From Fischerella sp. JS2 (GTDB taxonomy: Bacteria; Cyanobacteriota; Cyanobacteriia; Cyanobacteriales; Nostocaceae), in NCBI RefSeq assembly GCF_032393985.1, contig NZ_CP135918.1, forward strand, positions 4,461,724 to 4,525,723: DNA of 64,000 nucleotides, given 5' to 3'. Both the position numbers and the translations under genes were made by a program. The notes under the pieces are model-generated. The model was not told where the DNA came from and searched no databases. It saw only the letters and a program-made list of their open reading frames with translations. This document shows positions 8,870-18,428 of this stretch, in pieces (within the stretch, counting starts at the first letter, position 1; the number at the start of each line of letters is the position of its first letter).

Positions 8870-10036
8870 ATGCATTTTATTGGTTTAGAAAACGAACTTT
8901 CTTCTTTTCGTGGTGGACAGGAATTAAACATGTTTGAGATTTGCAATGGACTATCTCAACGCGGACACAATATTAGTCTGATTTATTTAAAATCAGGAAA
9001 TCTTTTGAAAGAATATCGGAAATTTTGTAATTATATATCACAAGTGAATAGTTATGAATTTAATCGGTATAAAATTAATGAAATATTGGATTTCTTGTCT
9101 GGAATTTTTAGTACCATAAATATGCCAGTAACAAAAAACAGTGTTATTTTTGCAATGCCTATGATTTCATTTTTTTGGTTATGTTTTATCTCTGCTGAAA
9201 AACATCCCTTTTATTTGTTATTTTCAAATTCCGCCTTTTAGTAACAATTTTAACTATCAAAAAATACTTGGTTTTAAGAATGCAAAAAAATTTATTTCTG
9301 TATCGAATCAAACAAAGATCGTTTGGGTACAATGTGGCATTGAAGAGAATAAAATTGATATTGTATATAATGGCACTAATACAGAAAAGTTTAAACTTTC
9401 AGAAAACTTATTTAATCTTAGAAAGAAATGGAAAATATCAGAAAATATTAGAGTAATATCATATGTAGGAGATTGGACAAAGATAAAGGATTAGAAACGC
9501 TAATTGCAGCCTTTTCTTTACTTATAAAAAGTGGTATTAATGCCAAGTTATTGATTGCTGGAAATCCTATACTTCACTTTGCTGCTGATGGGAAAGAACA
9601 TCCGGAAGAAGGTGAAAAATACAAGCGTTCCTTGGAAAGGTTATCCATAGATTTAGGTATAGAAAATAAAGTGGATTTTTTGGGACATGTAGCAGATACA
9701 GTCTCCCTTTATCAAGTTAGTGATGTCACAGTTTTACCTAGTCAATGGTCAGAACCTTTTGGCAGAGTCATTATTGAATCAATGGCTTGTGGAACTCCTG
9801 TGGTAGCTAGCAGAATTGGTGGTATTCCCGAAGTTTTGACCGGAGAATTTCAACAATGGCTGTTTGAACCTGGTAATCAACTAGATTTAGCAGATAAATT
9901 GAATCGGATTATTCATTGGAGAGATCGTGATTTTCATTTAGCTTATAGGTGTCGTGAGCATATTTTAGGCAAGTTCACTATAGACAAAATGATTGATGGT
10001 ATTGAGAAAGTGCTATTGCAGGTTACTAAACAGTGA
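8870..10036 (+). pseudogene. Broken GT4 glycosyltransferase (paralogue C)
   Basis: The gene opens like its paralogues (MHFIGLENELSSFRGGQE) but the frame is lost twice. Near 9229 one extra base (or two missing) leads to TAG at 9239-9241; in the shifted frame the expected IPPFSNNFNYQK, ISVSNQTK and YNGTNTEKF continue. Near 9470 one base is missing compared with paralogue B (GTAGGAGATTGG against GTAGGCAGACTA), which restores the original frame, and the donor domain with SEPFGRVIIESMACG runs to 10036. The two shifts cancel in frame, but the intervening stop blocks translation. It is either a true pseudogene or carries two sequencing errors. The last 354 bp is almost identical to the gene at 6287. 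Confidence 0.88.
9671..10024 (+). repeat. 354-bp direct repeat, copy 2 (other copy 7097-7450)
   Basis: This copy ends at the shared ATTGCAGGTT close to the gene end. The four mismatches against copy 1 are two near the 5' side (TTACCA/TTATCA and GATATC/GATGTC) and two near the 3' side (CATGTTTTAAGC/CATATTTTAGGC). Confidence 0.9.
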
Positions 10037-10513
10037 AAAATGTTATATCCATGAAAATTTTTAGTAATAGAAATTGGCAAAAATTTAGGCTTTAAATATT
10101 AGATTTTCTGCAAAAATCAGGATAATTATTAATTACAAACGCAGATGTAGACGCGCTCATAGGCTTAAGTCAGAGTACATTGATGTTATCGATATTTATT
10201 GGTGTTTATCGGTGTTTATCGGTGTTAGTTTTTTTGAAAAAAGATTTTTGTAAGGTCTATTGCTTCCAAATTAGACTAATATAGTATTTTAGTGAATCTT
10301 CAAAATCATCCGTGAAAAGCTTTTATTCAATTTAATATTGAAAATTAGATTAGCCCATCAAGGATACAGCAAATTTACCATCGAATGCGAGTATTTGATT
10401 GAGCAAATGTACCGCCCATCCTACGAGCATAGTATCTAACAAATTATAACAATACTATCTTTGGTTACTGGGAATAAATGATAAACTGAGAAAAATTTCT
10501 TGAGGAAGTGTTG
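10037..10513. other. Spacer with dispersed repeat core and 10-bp tandem repeat
   Basis: No gene is seen. Contents: a copy of the dispersed core TGTAGACGCGCTCATAGGCT (about 10146-10165), and a 10-bp tandem unit GGTGTTTATC repeated nearly three times (10201-10227), related to the repeat at 3129-3158. The rest is AT-rich and unremarkable. It separates the glycosyltransferase locus from the next genes. Confidence 0.7.
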
Positions 10514-10906
10514 ATGGCACGGACAAACGGCTTTAAAGGTGAAACATCAGCGGAAGTTTCATCAGAGAATTTAAATTCTGAAGATACAGCAGCAATTAAA
10601 GATTCGCCTAAACAAGTGGAAGAGATCCAGGATATTGATGACGTATTGAATTCTCTAAAAACCTTACTAAGTACTGTAGAAAAGCTGCAAAAAGTCCGGC
10701 AGGAAGTGGGTGACATTAAACCTTTGCTGATGCGGATGCTTGATGGAGAATTGCTTGCTGGTGAAGAACTTGAGCAACTCAAGTCAGGTGTAAGTGGTCT
10801 TGTTCGTCTGGTTCGTACTTATAGTGAACATCAAGCAGCATTGGCTAAAGCACAACCTGCTAGAAACCTGCTAGATCAAGTGTTAAAAGGGAATAAAGCT
10901 GATTAA
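10514..10906 (+). CDS. Small conserved-looking coiled-coil protein, function unknown
   Basis: A protein of 130 residues. GTG 10508 and TTG 10511 are also in frame, but ATG 10514 has GAGGA (10503-10507) at good spacing. I do not recognise a named family. Residues 1-40 are polar and acidic, probably disordered (EDTAAIKDSPKQVEEIQDID). Residues about 45-115 are strongly amphipathic and helical, with leucine spacing typical of a coiled coil (LNSLKTLLSTVEKLQKVRQE, ELLAGEELEQLKSGVSGLVR). There are no cysteines, membrane span or signal peptide, so it is likely a cytoplasmic structural or scaffold protein. It is isolated between two non-coding stretches. Codon use looks normal and the frame is clean, so I take it as a real gene. 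Confidence 0.7.
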   Translation: MARTNGFKGETSAEVSSENLNSEDTAAIKDSPKQVEEIQDIDDVLNSLKTLLSTVEKLQKVRQEVGDIKPLLMRMLDGELLAGEELEQLKSGVSGLVRLVRTYSEHQAALAKAQPARNLLDQVLKGNKAD

Positions 10907-11585
10907 AAGTCGTACATAGCGATCGCCTACACCTTGATAGGTAACAGGTACTCTTGCAATAGGAAATAGAGAAAAAATGTACAATGCAGGCAATTGCAAC
11001 CAAACTTTATTGATCTTGTATAATTTTATATTACGTATAAGTTATTTTATATAGAAATCCTATTTGATGTTTGCGAAGCTAGGTACACCGAAGAGTCTTC
11101 TTTCCTATTGTAAGAGTGCCTGTTAAGAGTTCCCTATTCCCTATTGCCTATCTCTACGATTAATTTCCCCAAATCAAAGCGGACTATTATATCCTCTAAT
11201 CGTTAGATGATTGTTCGATACAAATAAGCTATATTTGTTATTACAAAGATGCACCATAGCTTTTAAAACCTAAGTTTTGAGACCTAACAAATTTCTGAAT
11301 CAATTTGTATCAAGGTTTCAAGACGCAGATTACTGATGCTAACATTTTTACATAGGTAGAATCGATGCTTAACTTGGTAAGCGCCGTAAAGTAGCGACCA
11401 AATAGTTAAGAGGAGATCTACGGTAAAAATTTAACTAAGTAATAGCTGATTAGTTGTCATAATTTGTAGCAGAACTTTAGCGATCGCTACATTAGAAAGA
11501 CTACTAATTGCACAAACTACAACCAAAAAACTCCAATTGCGTCTTGAGCCTGAATTGTAGAAAAACGCATTTGGTAGGTACAGCA
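10907..11585. other. Long spacer with one possible structured RNA or hairpin
   Basis: No convincing gene. TTCCCTATT-type satellite lies near 11129-11152. At 11368-11410 CTTAAC+TTGGT can pair with ACCAA+GTTAAG across a loop, with a three-base bulge. AGGAG directly follows (11410-11414), but no sensible reading frame begins there. The alpha/beta hydrolase gene starts at 11586, so part of this may be its promoter or leader. Confidence 0.5.
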
Positions 11586-12485
11586 ATGACACACATCGAA
11601 GGAACCTTCATAGGAGCAGGAGGGCTTAATCTTTATTATCAAAGCTGGCAGCCAGAGGGAGAATTACGGGCAATTATTGCTATAGTACACGGCTTGGGAG
11701 CGCATAGCGGATTATTTATCAATGCCGTGCAGCATTTATTGCCTTTGGGTTATGCTGTCTACGCTTTCGATCTACGAGGACATGGGCGATCGCCTGGACA
11801 ACGAGGACATATTAATTCCTGGGCAGAGTTGCGAGAAGATTTGCATACCTTTTTGACACATATTCAGGAACAAAGTTCTGGTTGTGCATATTTTTTGTGG
11901 GGTCATAGTTTAGGCGCAGTCATAGCTGTAGATTACGCCTTGCGCTTTCCTCAAAGCTTGCAGGGATTAATCCTAACAGCACCTGCTTTAGGAAAAGTTA
12001 ACCTGCCTCTGTTAAAAGTGGCACTGGGGCGAATGCTTTCACAAGTCTGGCCAAACTTTAGTCTGAAAGTAGGTTTTGATAAGGGTAAAAATTTGCGAGG
12101 TCAGAATTATCTCACCATTCAAGACCCACTAAGGCATGAGTATGGTAGTGCGCGACTTGCTGCGGAGTTTTTCGCCACTGAAAAATGGGTTGAAACTCAT
12201 GCTTGTGAATTACAAGTGCCTTTGCTAATTCTCTATAGCAGTGACGATAAGATCACACCGCCAGAAGGCAGCGTGGCATTTTTCCAAAAAATAGCCTTTC
12301 CTGACAAAGAAAGCTATGAGTATGCCGGCGACTACCACGACTTTCATCAGGATATCAATTACCAAAAAATACTTGTAGATTTGGAGAATTGGCTAGAAAG
12401 ACATTTGGATGGAGAAATAGAAAATCAATCATCAAGGTGTCTGATAAAAATACCTACTTTCAAGACCAAACCTTTGATTCATTAG
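11586..12485 (+). CDS. Alpha/beta hydrolase, monoacylglycerol lipase / lysophospholipase type
   Basis: A protein of 299 residues. ATG 11586 is preferred over the upstream TTG at 11508 because the protein then starts MTHIEGTFIGAGGLNLYYQSW, the normal first strands of PldB/monoglyceride lipase-like enzymes. Visible motifs: VHGLGAHSG (oxyanion loop), DLRGHGRSPGQRG, nucleophile elbow GHSLG with Ser about 108, acid in YSSDDKITPP (Asp about 220) and His about 251 in GDYHDFH. The triad is complete. It would hydrolyse acyl esters, releasing fatty acids. Placement directly upstream of an acyl-CoA synthetase and beta-oxidation genes suggests that it feeds them, although the 467-bp gap means it may be a separate transcript. 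Confidence 0.88.
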   Translation: MTHIEGTFIGAGGLNLYYQSWQPEGELRAIIAIVHGLGAHSGLFINAVQHLLPLGYAVYAFDLRGHGRSPGQRGHINSWAELREDLHTFLTHIQEQSSGCAYFLWGHSLGAVIAVDYALRFPQSLQGLILTAPALGKVNLPLLKVALGRMLSQVWPNFSLKVGFDKGKNLRGQNYLTIQDPLRHEYGSARLAAEFFATEKWVETHACELQVPLLILYSSDDKITPPEGSVAFFQKIAFPDKESYEYAGDYHDFHQDINYQKILVDLENWLERHLDGEIENQSSRCLIKIPTFKTKPLIH

Positions 12486-12952
12486 ATGGGTTTCTTTGCG
12501 AAAAAGATACAAAGCTTGTCGTTGATCCCCAGCATGGTCTACATTATTATTAGTACAAAAGACCTTAGTTTAAGACATGTAGGCATGAAATAAGCCTAAG
12601 CCTAAAACTGAGATGAATTCTATTTTTAATAGATACAAACTTGAAAGGAGAAATTTAGTATTTTTCAAGACTTAGGTATAACAATTATGCATCTTAAATG
12701 TACCTAATTTGGCATTAACTTTAACCCAACAATCTTGAGATCATTGATTATCCTTCCTATTTCATAGGAAAAGAACAAATAAAGAACATCTTGGGAACTA
12801 GGCAAATATTTTCCTATCTCATAAATGATTTAGGGTTGCTTGACGGAACCCTTATTTGATTTCTGAAAAAATAATCTGATTTTCCTGTTCCCTGTTAAAA
12901 GTTCCCTTTCTTACTAATAACGAGGGGAAGAGTCAGAAACTCTTCTTGGAGA
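12486..12952. other. Spacer before acyl-CoA synthetase gene
   Basis: No gene seen. AT-rich sequence with short TTCCCTGTT-type repeat units (about 12881-12912). GGAG at 12948-12951 is the probable ribosome binding site of the next gene. Confidence 0.6.
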
Positions 12953-15253
12953 ATGATGTTATGTACAAATCAGATCTATAAAGCGCCTCCCAACTCTGGA
13001 GAAGTAGTGTTAGGGCGTACTTTGCCTTCCTTACTAGATGAAGCGTGCGATCGCACTCCTAACTCCCGTGCTTTCAATCAATTGACACAAACAGGCTGGC
13101 AAGCTTTATCTAATCACGAATTTCGCACGACTGTCACAGAATTGGCATTAGGCTTGCTGGATTTGCAACTAGAAGCAGGTGATCGCATTGCTTTACTCAT
13201 GCACAGCGATGTCTATTTTTGCATTGCTGACATGGGTTCCTTACTTGCAGGTTTGGTGAATGTACCAATTGATTTAACTCAAACAATTGAACACATTATT
13301 TTCATTTTGCGGCACACAGAAGCCAAGGCGCTGATTATTTCTGATCTAGACTTGCTCTCTCAAATCATTCCTTACCTGCAAAATGCTACCCAACTCAAAA
13401 CAATAATAGTTGCTGATGTTCCGATTGAGTGGCATCAAAGGCGACAACAATTAACCTGTGAACAGAATAGGGAATATGAAAAAACACTCAATGATCAAAT
13501 TAAGATAATTCCTGATAATTTTTGTTTGTCCCTACCACTATTACACTCACCAGCGTCAGCTGCACAATCAGTTATAGATATTCTGCAATGTATTCAAGTT
13601 TTTTCACTGGAGGAAATTCGCTCTCAGGGACGGACAAAAATTTCTGAATTTAGTTTTCAGGAACTAAATGGCAAACTGATAGCTAATGACCTGGTCACAA
13701 TTATTTATATTCCTGGAGTTACTGGAGAACCGCAAGGGGTAATGCTTACCCATGAAAATCTCTCTGCCAATGCAGTGGCAATGTTTACAGGAATACCTGA
13801 TTTAGGATTGGGAACAGAGGAAATAGTTCTTTCTTTTCTGCCGTTAACCCATGTTTTTGCTCGTGTCCTTGTCTATGGACATATTAAATATGGTCACAGC
13901 ATTTATTTCAGCAATTCTAATCGGGTATTAAAACACCTCAAAGAAGTCAAGCCAACAATATTTGCTACAGTTCCTTTGCTTTTAGAAAAAGTTTATAACA
14001 AGCTTTTAGAAGCAGGAGAAAAAAATCAAAAACAGATTAAAAAAGAAAAACATCTACGGGTAAAATTGCCCCGTCCTAACATTACATTGTCATCCTTAAA
14101 GTTTTCTACCAACTGGGTGAGAAAAACTTCGCTTGCTACTTGGCGAGAAGCTACTGTGCGGTTATCTACAACAGGAAGAGCCCTAAAAACACATTTACTT
14201 TCGCCACCCAACTCTATTTCAGCGCGTCAATTCTATCTTCCCTTATCTCAATCAGTAATGAATTGGGCAATAAAAATAGCCCAGAAATATGAATTAGGAA
14301 AAATACCACAACGTCGATATGCTTTGATGTTGAAATTGGCAGATAGGCTAGTATTTTCACAGTGGCGTGCTGTTTTTGGTAGCAATATAAAATACTTAAT
14401 TAGCGGAGGTGCTACTTTAAAAGCAGAAATTGCAAATTTATTTGCGGCTGCGGGAATAAAAATTTTGCAAGGCTATGGTTTAACAGAAACTAGTTCAGCC
14501 GTAACTTGTAATCGTGGCCAATTCAATCATGCTGGAACTGTAGGTGTAGCGATCGCTGGCGTAGAAATTACGATAGCCGAAGATGGGGAAATTCTCACTA
14601 GAAGTCCTTACATTACTCAAGGCTATTACAAAAACCCACAAGCTACCCAGCACCTAATCGACGCTGAAGGTTGGTTACATACAGGCGACTTAGGGGAATT
14701 TACATCTGATAGTTTTCTCAAAATTACTGGTTTGAAGAAAAGCCGTTTTAAACTTTCTACAGGTAAGTATGTCACACCACAACCAATAGAAAGCAGGTTA
14801 GAAAAATCTCCTTTAGTAACAAAAGCTGTGACTGTAGGTGCTGATCGCAAGTTTTGTGCCATGCTGATTTTTCCTAATTTAGATAATTTACAGCAGCAGG
14901 CTTTATCAATAGGAATTGATTTACCAACTGAAGAATTACTTCAGCATCCTTGCATCATGGCTTTATATCAAGGATTGGTGGATGAAGCTAATTGTCATTT
15001 GCCTCATTGGTCAACTGTAAAAAAATTCCGGCTAGTTAATGCTAATTTCACTGTTGAGAATGGACTAATAGCATTAAATCAGGAGGTAAATAGAGTCAAA
15101 ATTTTAGAGATATTTGCTCAAGAAATTAATGCAATATATGAAGAAAAGAGGATGCAAAGAAACGAGAATGCCACAATAGAACAAATAGATAATTTATGTC
15201 CGGTGAATCAGAGATTTTCATGTCCTGTGTTTGCTCAATCTCTGAGTTCTTAG
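12953..15253 (+). CDS. AMP-binding acyl-CoA synthetase (FadD-like)
   Basis: A protein of 766 residues, in the long-chain acyl-CoA ligase group of adenylating enzymes. ATG 12953 or the adjacent ATG 12956 fits the GGAG just upstream. Motifs: GVMLTHENLSANAVAMF after the P-loop, ISGGATLKAEIANLFAAAGI, GYGLTETSSAV (adenine/AMP site), WLHTGDLGEF and TGKYVTPQPIE (C-terminal catalytic lysine region). The phosphate-binding loop is odd: where the family has [ST]SGTTGxPKG this protein reads IPGVTGEPQG (residues 253-262), lacking the usual Ser/Thr cluster and Lys. A basic, poorly conserved insert follows LLEKVYNKLLEAGEK. It is expected to activate fatty acids to acyl-CoA for the downstream FadN/A/E, if the altered loop still works. 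Confidence 0.9.
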   Translation: MMLCTNQIYKAPPNSGEVVLGRTLPSLLDEACDRTPNSRAFNQLTQTGWQALSNHEFRTTVTELALGLLDLQLEAGDRIALLMHSDVYFCIADMGSLLAGLVNVPIDLTQTIEHIIFILRHTEAKALIISDLDLLSQIIPYLQNATQLKTIIVADVPIEWHQRRQQLTCEQNREYEKTLNDQIKIIPDNFCLSLPLLHSPASAAQSVIDILQCIQVFSLEEIRSQGRTKISEFSFQELNGKLIANDLVTIIYIPGVTGEPQGVMLTHENLSANAVAMFTGIPDLGLGTEEIVLSFLPLTHVFARVLVYGHIKYGHSIYFSNSNRVLKHLKEVKPTIFATVPLLLEKVYNKLLEAGEKNQKQIKKEKHLRVKLPRPNITLSSLKFSTNWVRKTSLATWREATVRLSTTGRALKTHLLSPPNSISARQFYLPLSQSVMNWAIKIAQKYELGKIPQRRYALMLKLADRLVFSQWRAVFGSNIKYLISGGATLKAEIANLFAAAGIKILQGYGLTETSSAVTCNRGQFNHAGTVGVAIAGVEITIAEDGEILTRSPYITQGYYKNPQATQHLIDAEGWLHTGDLGEFTSDSFLKITGLKKSRFKLSTGKYVTPQPIESRLEKSPLVTKAVTVGADRKFCAMLIFPNLDNLQQQALSIGIDLPTEELLQHPCIMALYQGLVDEANCHLPHWSTVKKFRLVNANFTVENGLIALNQEVNRVKILEIFAQEINAIYEEKRMQRNENATIEQIDNLCPVNQRFSCPVFAQSLSS

Positions 15254-15382
15254 CTATTACGCTTGTGGTGAATGAGGAAAGATTTAAACGAACCACAAAG
15301 TACGCAAAGTACGCGAAGGTAAGAGGGTGAGAGAGGGTTTTTGCATCGGTTAAGTGAATTTTTGAAAATTAGGTATTTATTC

Positions 15383-15410
15383 AATCCAAAATCTAAAATC
15401 TAAAATTTAA
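15383..15410. repeat. Heptameric satellite CCAAAAT/CTAAAAT
   Basis: A short tract of 7-bp units (AATCCAAAATCTAAAATC and so on), a type widespread in heterocystous cyanobacteria. It lies just before the fadN ribosome binding site AAGGAAGGG. Similar tracts are at 26489-26521 and, within a gene, at 36694-36727. Confidence 0.75.
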
Positions 15411-15426
15411 GAAGGAAGGGTGATGT

Positions 15427-17796
15427 ATGTATAAGCCGTTCCAAAAAGCCGCAGTATTGGGTGCGGGAGTGATGGGTTCACAAATCGCCGCCCATTTAGC
15501 TAATGCAGGATTAACAGTTCATTTGTTAGATATTGCGGCTCAAGGCGATAATAAAAATGATGTCGTAGAAACAGCTTTTAAAAAAGCGATTAAGCAATCT
15601 CCACCGATTTTATTTACAGAAAAAACAGCCCGTCGCGTTATTTTGGGGAATTTTGACGAGCATTTTCACCGCATTGCAGATGTTGATTGGGTAATAGAAG
15701 TTGTAGTCGAAAATCTCGCTATTAAACAAGATTTGATGGCGCGGGTAGAAGGTGTAATTAATGATGATACTGTAGTGTCTACTAATACTAGTGGCTTACC
15801 TATTCAGGAAATTGCTCAAGGACGGTCTGAGTCTTTTCGGAAGAGGTTTTTAGGCACTCACTTTTTTAATCCGCCACGCTACTTAAAGTTATTAGAGTTA
15901 ATTCAGACACCGGATACTGAGCCGCAAATCCTGGAAAAAATGCAGTGGTTTGCTTGGATGCATCTTGGTAAAGGCGTAGTAGTAGCCAAAGATACCCCCA
16001 ACTTTATAGCCAACCGCATAGGTATGTATGCAACTATGCTGGGTATCCGGGGTGTGACTGAGCAAGGTTACACAATAGAAGAAATTGATACATTAACAGG
16101 GGTGATTGCTGGACGACCGAAATCAGCGACATTTCGCACGGCTGATTTGGTGGGGTTAGATACTTTGATGTATGTGGCACACAACCTTTACCCAGCTATT
16201 CCTGATGATGAAAGCCGGGAAGTCTTTCGAGTGCCACAGTTACTGAAGAAACTCGTAGAAACTGGGTCGTTAGGAGCAAAAACAGGTCAAGGATTTTACA
16301 AAAAGCAAGGTAAGGAAATTCTCTCGATTAATCCCACGACACTGGCTTACGAAGCAGCGAAATCGCTTGATTTAGGGGAGATTGAGGCAATTGGGAAAAT
16401 TGATGATTTAGGCGATCGCTTACGCAAACTCTATCATGATTCTGGTCGTGCAGGTATCTTCTTCCGCAAATTAACATTAGAAATTCTGGGTTACAGCGCC
16501 CGTCGCATCCCGGAAATTGCCGACAGGCCAGCAGATATCGACCGGGCAATCCGGTGGGGTTTCGGCTGGGAACTCGGCCCGTTTGAAATTTGGGATGTCC
16601 TGGGCTTTGAAACTGTGTTAGCAGATATGAAAGCTGCTGGTATATCTGTACCTGAGTGGGTAGAAAAGATGCACGATTCTGGTGTGCAAAGTTTCTATCA
16701 AAAAGATAGACTATCTTGGGCTGAACAAAAGGTAGTCGATGCTTGTGCAGTCTGCATCAGCGAACAACCAAAAGCCCCAACAGATGAAATTCAGATAGCA
16801 GCTATCAAAGAAGATGCCAAAAATATCTTGTGGCAAAACTCAGAAGCTTCTTTGTTGAACTTGGGCGATGGAGTTGTTTTGTACGAGTTTCATTCTAAAG
16901 GCAATACCCTGACTTTAAAAGCAGTAGAAGGCTTAGCCAAGGTATTAGATATTGTCGAAAATAGTGATTATCGGGGATTAGTTATAGGTAACGACAGTGC
17001 CAACTTCTCTGGAGGGGCGAATTTGGCAGAAATGGCCATGTTAGCCCAGACAGATAACGGTAAAGGCATCGCTGATTTAATCGTCAAGTTCCAAACGTTA
17101 CTGCAACGCATGAAATATTTCCCGAAACCAATTGTCGCTGCAATTGTCGGACGGGTTTTAGGCGGAGGTTGTGAGTTAGTCTTGGCTTGTCCTCATGTAG
17201 TCGCCGCCGCAGAAACTTACATTGGACTAGTAGAACTCGGCGTCGGTTTGATTCCTGGAGGTGGCGGCATCATGCGGATGGTGACTTGGGCAGCTGATAA
17301 AGCCGTCAGCGAATCACCACAGGATATTCAACCCTTCCTGCGAAAAGTGTTTGAAACTGTTGGCATGGCCAAGGTTTCCAATAGTGCCTATGAAGGACAA
17401 GAATTAGGGTTCCTCTCACCAACAACCAAGATTGTGATGAATGCTGATCGACGTTTAACTGTAGCGAAAGCGGAAGTGCTGTGTTTAGACCGCATAGGTT
17501 ACATGCCACCACCAAAACGTAACGCCGTCATGGTGCTAGGTCGTCCAGCGCGGGCAATGTTGGAACACGCCGTATATGTCATGCAGCAAGGAGGTTTTAT
17601 TTCGGAGTATGACAGTTATTTAGCAAGCCGCTTGGCTTATGTGATGACAGGCGGAGAATTGACTGTACCTGCTTTGGTTGATGAAAACTACTTATTGAGA
17701 TTAGAAACAGAGGCGTTTTTACCACTATTACAGCAACCAAAAACTCAGGAACGGATTGCTTATATGTTGAAGACAAAGAAACCTCTCAGAAACTAA
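15427..17796 (+). CDS. fadN: 3-hydroxyacyl-CoA dehydrogenase / enoyl-CoA hydratase fusion (FadN type)
   Basis: A protein of 789 residues, the same length and domain order as Bacillus FadN: dehydrogenase first, hydratase second (E. coli FadB has the reverse order). Residues 8-24 hold the NAD-binding GAGVMGSQIAAHLANAG. GTHFFNPPRYLKLLELI carries the catalytic His, and a second dehydrogenase C-terminal domain covers about 330-430. The crotonase part (about 480-700) has SGGANLAEM (oxyanion hole), GGGCE and GLVELGVGLIPGGGG, with both catalytic glutamates present. It carries out hydration of enoyl-CoA and oxidation of 3-hydroxyacyl-CoA in the cytoplasm. AAGGAAGGG lies before the ATG. It is followed by fadA and fadE, the order of the Bacillus fadNAE operon, but interrupted by an antisense small gene. 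Confidence 0.95.
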   Translation: MYKPFQKAAVLGAGVMGSQIAAHLANAGLTVHLLDIAAQGDNKNDVVETAFKKAIKQSPPILFTEKTARRVILGNFDEHFHRIADVDWVIEVVVENLAIKQDLMARVEGVINDDTVVSTNTSGLPIQEIAQGRSESFRKRFLGTHFFNPPRYLKLLELIQTPDTEPQILEKMQWFAWMHLGKGVVVAKDTPNFIANRIGMYATMLGIRGVTEQGYTIEEIDTLTGVIAGRPKSATFRTADLVGLDTLMYVAHNLYPAIPDDESREVFRVPQLLKKLVETGSLGAKTGQGFYKKQGKEILSINPTTLAYEAAKSLDLGEIEAIGKIDDLGDRLRKLYHDSGRAGIFFRKLTLEILGYSARRIPEIADRPADIDRAIRWGFGWELGPFEIWDVLGFETVLADMKAAGISVPEWVEKMHDSGVQSFYQKDRLSWAEQKVVDACAVCISEQPKAPTDEIQIAAIKEDAKNILWQNSEASLLNLGDGVVLYEFHSKGNTLTLKAVEGLAKVLDIVENSDYRGLVIGNDSANFSGGANLAEMAMLAQTDNGKGIADLIVKFQTLLQRMKYFPKPIVAAIVGRVLGGGCELVLACPHVVAAAETYIGLVELGVGLIPGGGGIMRMVTWAADKAVSESPQDIQPFLRKVFETVGMAKVSNSAYEGQELGFLSPTTKIVMNADRRLTVAKAEVLCLDRIGYMPPPKRNAVMVLGRPARAMLEHAVYVMQQGGFISEYDSYLASRLAYVMTGGELTVPALVDENYLLRLETEAFLPLLQQPKTQERIAYMLKTKKPLRN

Positions 17797-17886
17797 GAGA
17801 AGGCAGAGGGCAGGAGGCAGAGGGCAGAAGGGAATTATTAAGGCACCAAGGAGGTAGAGATGGCAGAGGGCAGGAGGAAAGAATAA
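17797..17886. repeat. GGCAGAGGGCAGGAGG satellite
   Basis: A purine-rich tandem tract directly after fadN. A tract of inverse orientation (CCTCCTGCCCCCTGCCTCCT and so on) lies at 18429-18474, so the small minus-strand gene at 17891-18241 is bracketed by inverted satellite arms. Confidence 0.8.
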
Positions 17887-17890
17887 AGGT

Positions 17891-18241
17891 TTAATGTTTG
17901 AGTTTGTTGATGGATGTAACCATGATTTTCTGCATTTCTTTGGCGGACTGGATAAGAGGATTAAATAATTGCTGGTCAGTTAATTTAACTTGTTGGGCAA
18001 TTATAAGTTGTGTGTCTAATTCTCGTAAGGAGCCTAAAGCAATGTGCAGAAATTGAATATATTCTGATTTACTCTTACGTCCATATCCTTCTGCAATATT
18101 TGAAGCTACAGAAACAGCCGAACGTCTGATTTGACTTGTTAAACCGTAAAGTTCTGATTGAGGAAACTTTTGTGTTAATTCATAGCAGTTAACCGCTAAT
18201 TCAACACTTCTTTTCCAAATAAACTGTTCTCTGTAACTCAT
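17891..18241 (-). CDS. S23-type four-helix bundle protein
   Basis: A protein of 116 residues of the four-helix-bundle family first found as proteins encoded in 23S rRNA intervening sequences. Recognisable features: FIWKRSVELAVNCYELTQKF, then YGLTSQIRRSAVSVASNIAEGYGR, the family's most conserved part, and FLHIALGSLRELDTQL. The function of these proteins is unknown; they form pentamers in solved structures. Here it is a stand-alone gene, antisense between fadN and fadA, flanked on both sides by inverted GGCAGAGGGCAGGAGG-type satellites. It therefore looks like a gene inserted into an ancestral fad operon. Length is typical for the family. Confidence 0.9.
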   Translation of the reverse strand: MSYREQFIWKRSVELAVNCYELTQKFPQSELYGLTSQIRRSAVSVASNIAEGYGRKSKSEYIQFLHIALGSLRELDTQLIIAQQVKLTDQQLFNPLIQSAKEMQKIMVTSINKLKH

Positions 18242-18428
18242 AAGTTTTTAAATAAGGCAGAAGATAAACGGCAGAGGGCAGAAAGCTTTCAAATTAAGAA
18301 GTAAGAATTGATAAAAAATTAATCTTCCAACGCTTACTTCTTTCTTCGACTATTTAGTTTATTCGTTAATTATTCCCTTGTACCTTTGAAAATCTATCAT
18401 CTGTCTTAATAATTCCCTTCAGCCCTCA

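Noticed and set aside
10465..10782. 105-codon minus-strand serine-rich frame
   Set aside because: Shadow of the small coiled-coil protein gene at 10514.
11160..11260. tRNA gene (GTTCGATAC resembling a T-loop)
   Set aside because: No acceptor stem, D-arm or anticodon arm can be folded around it.
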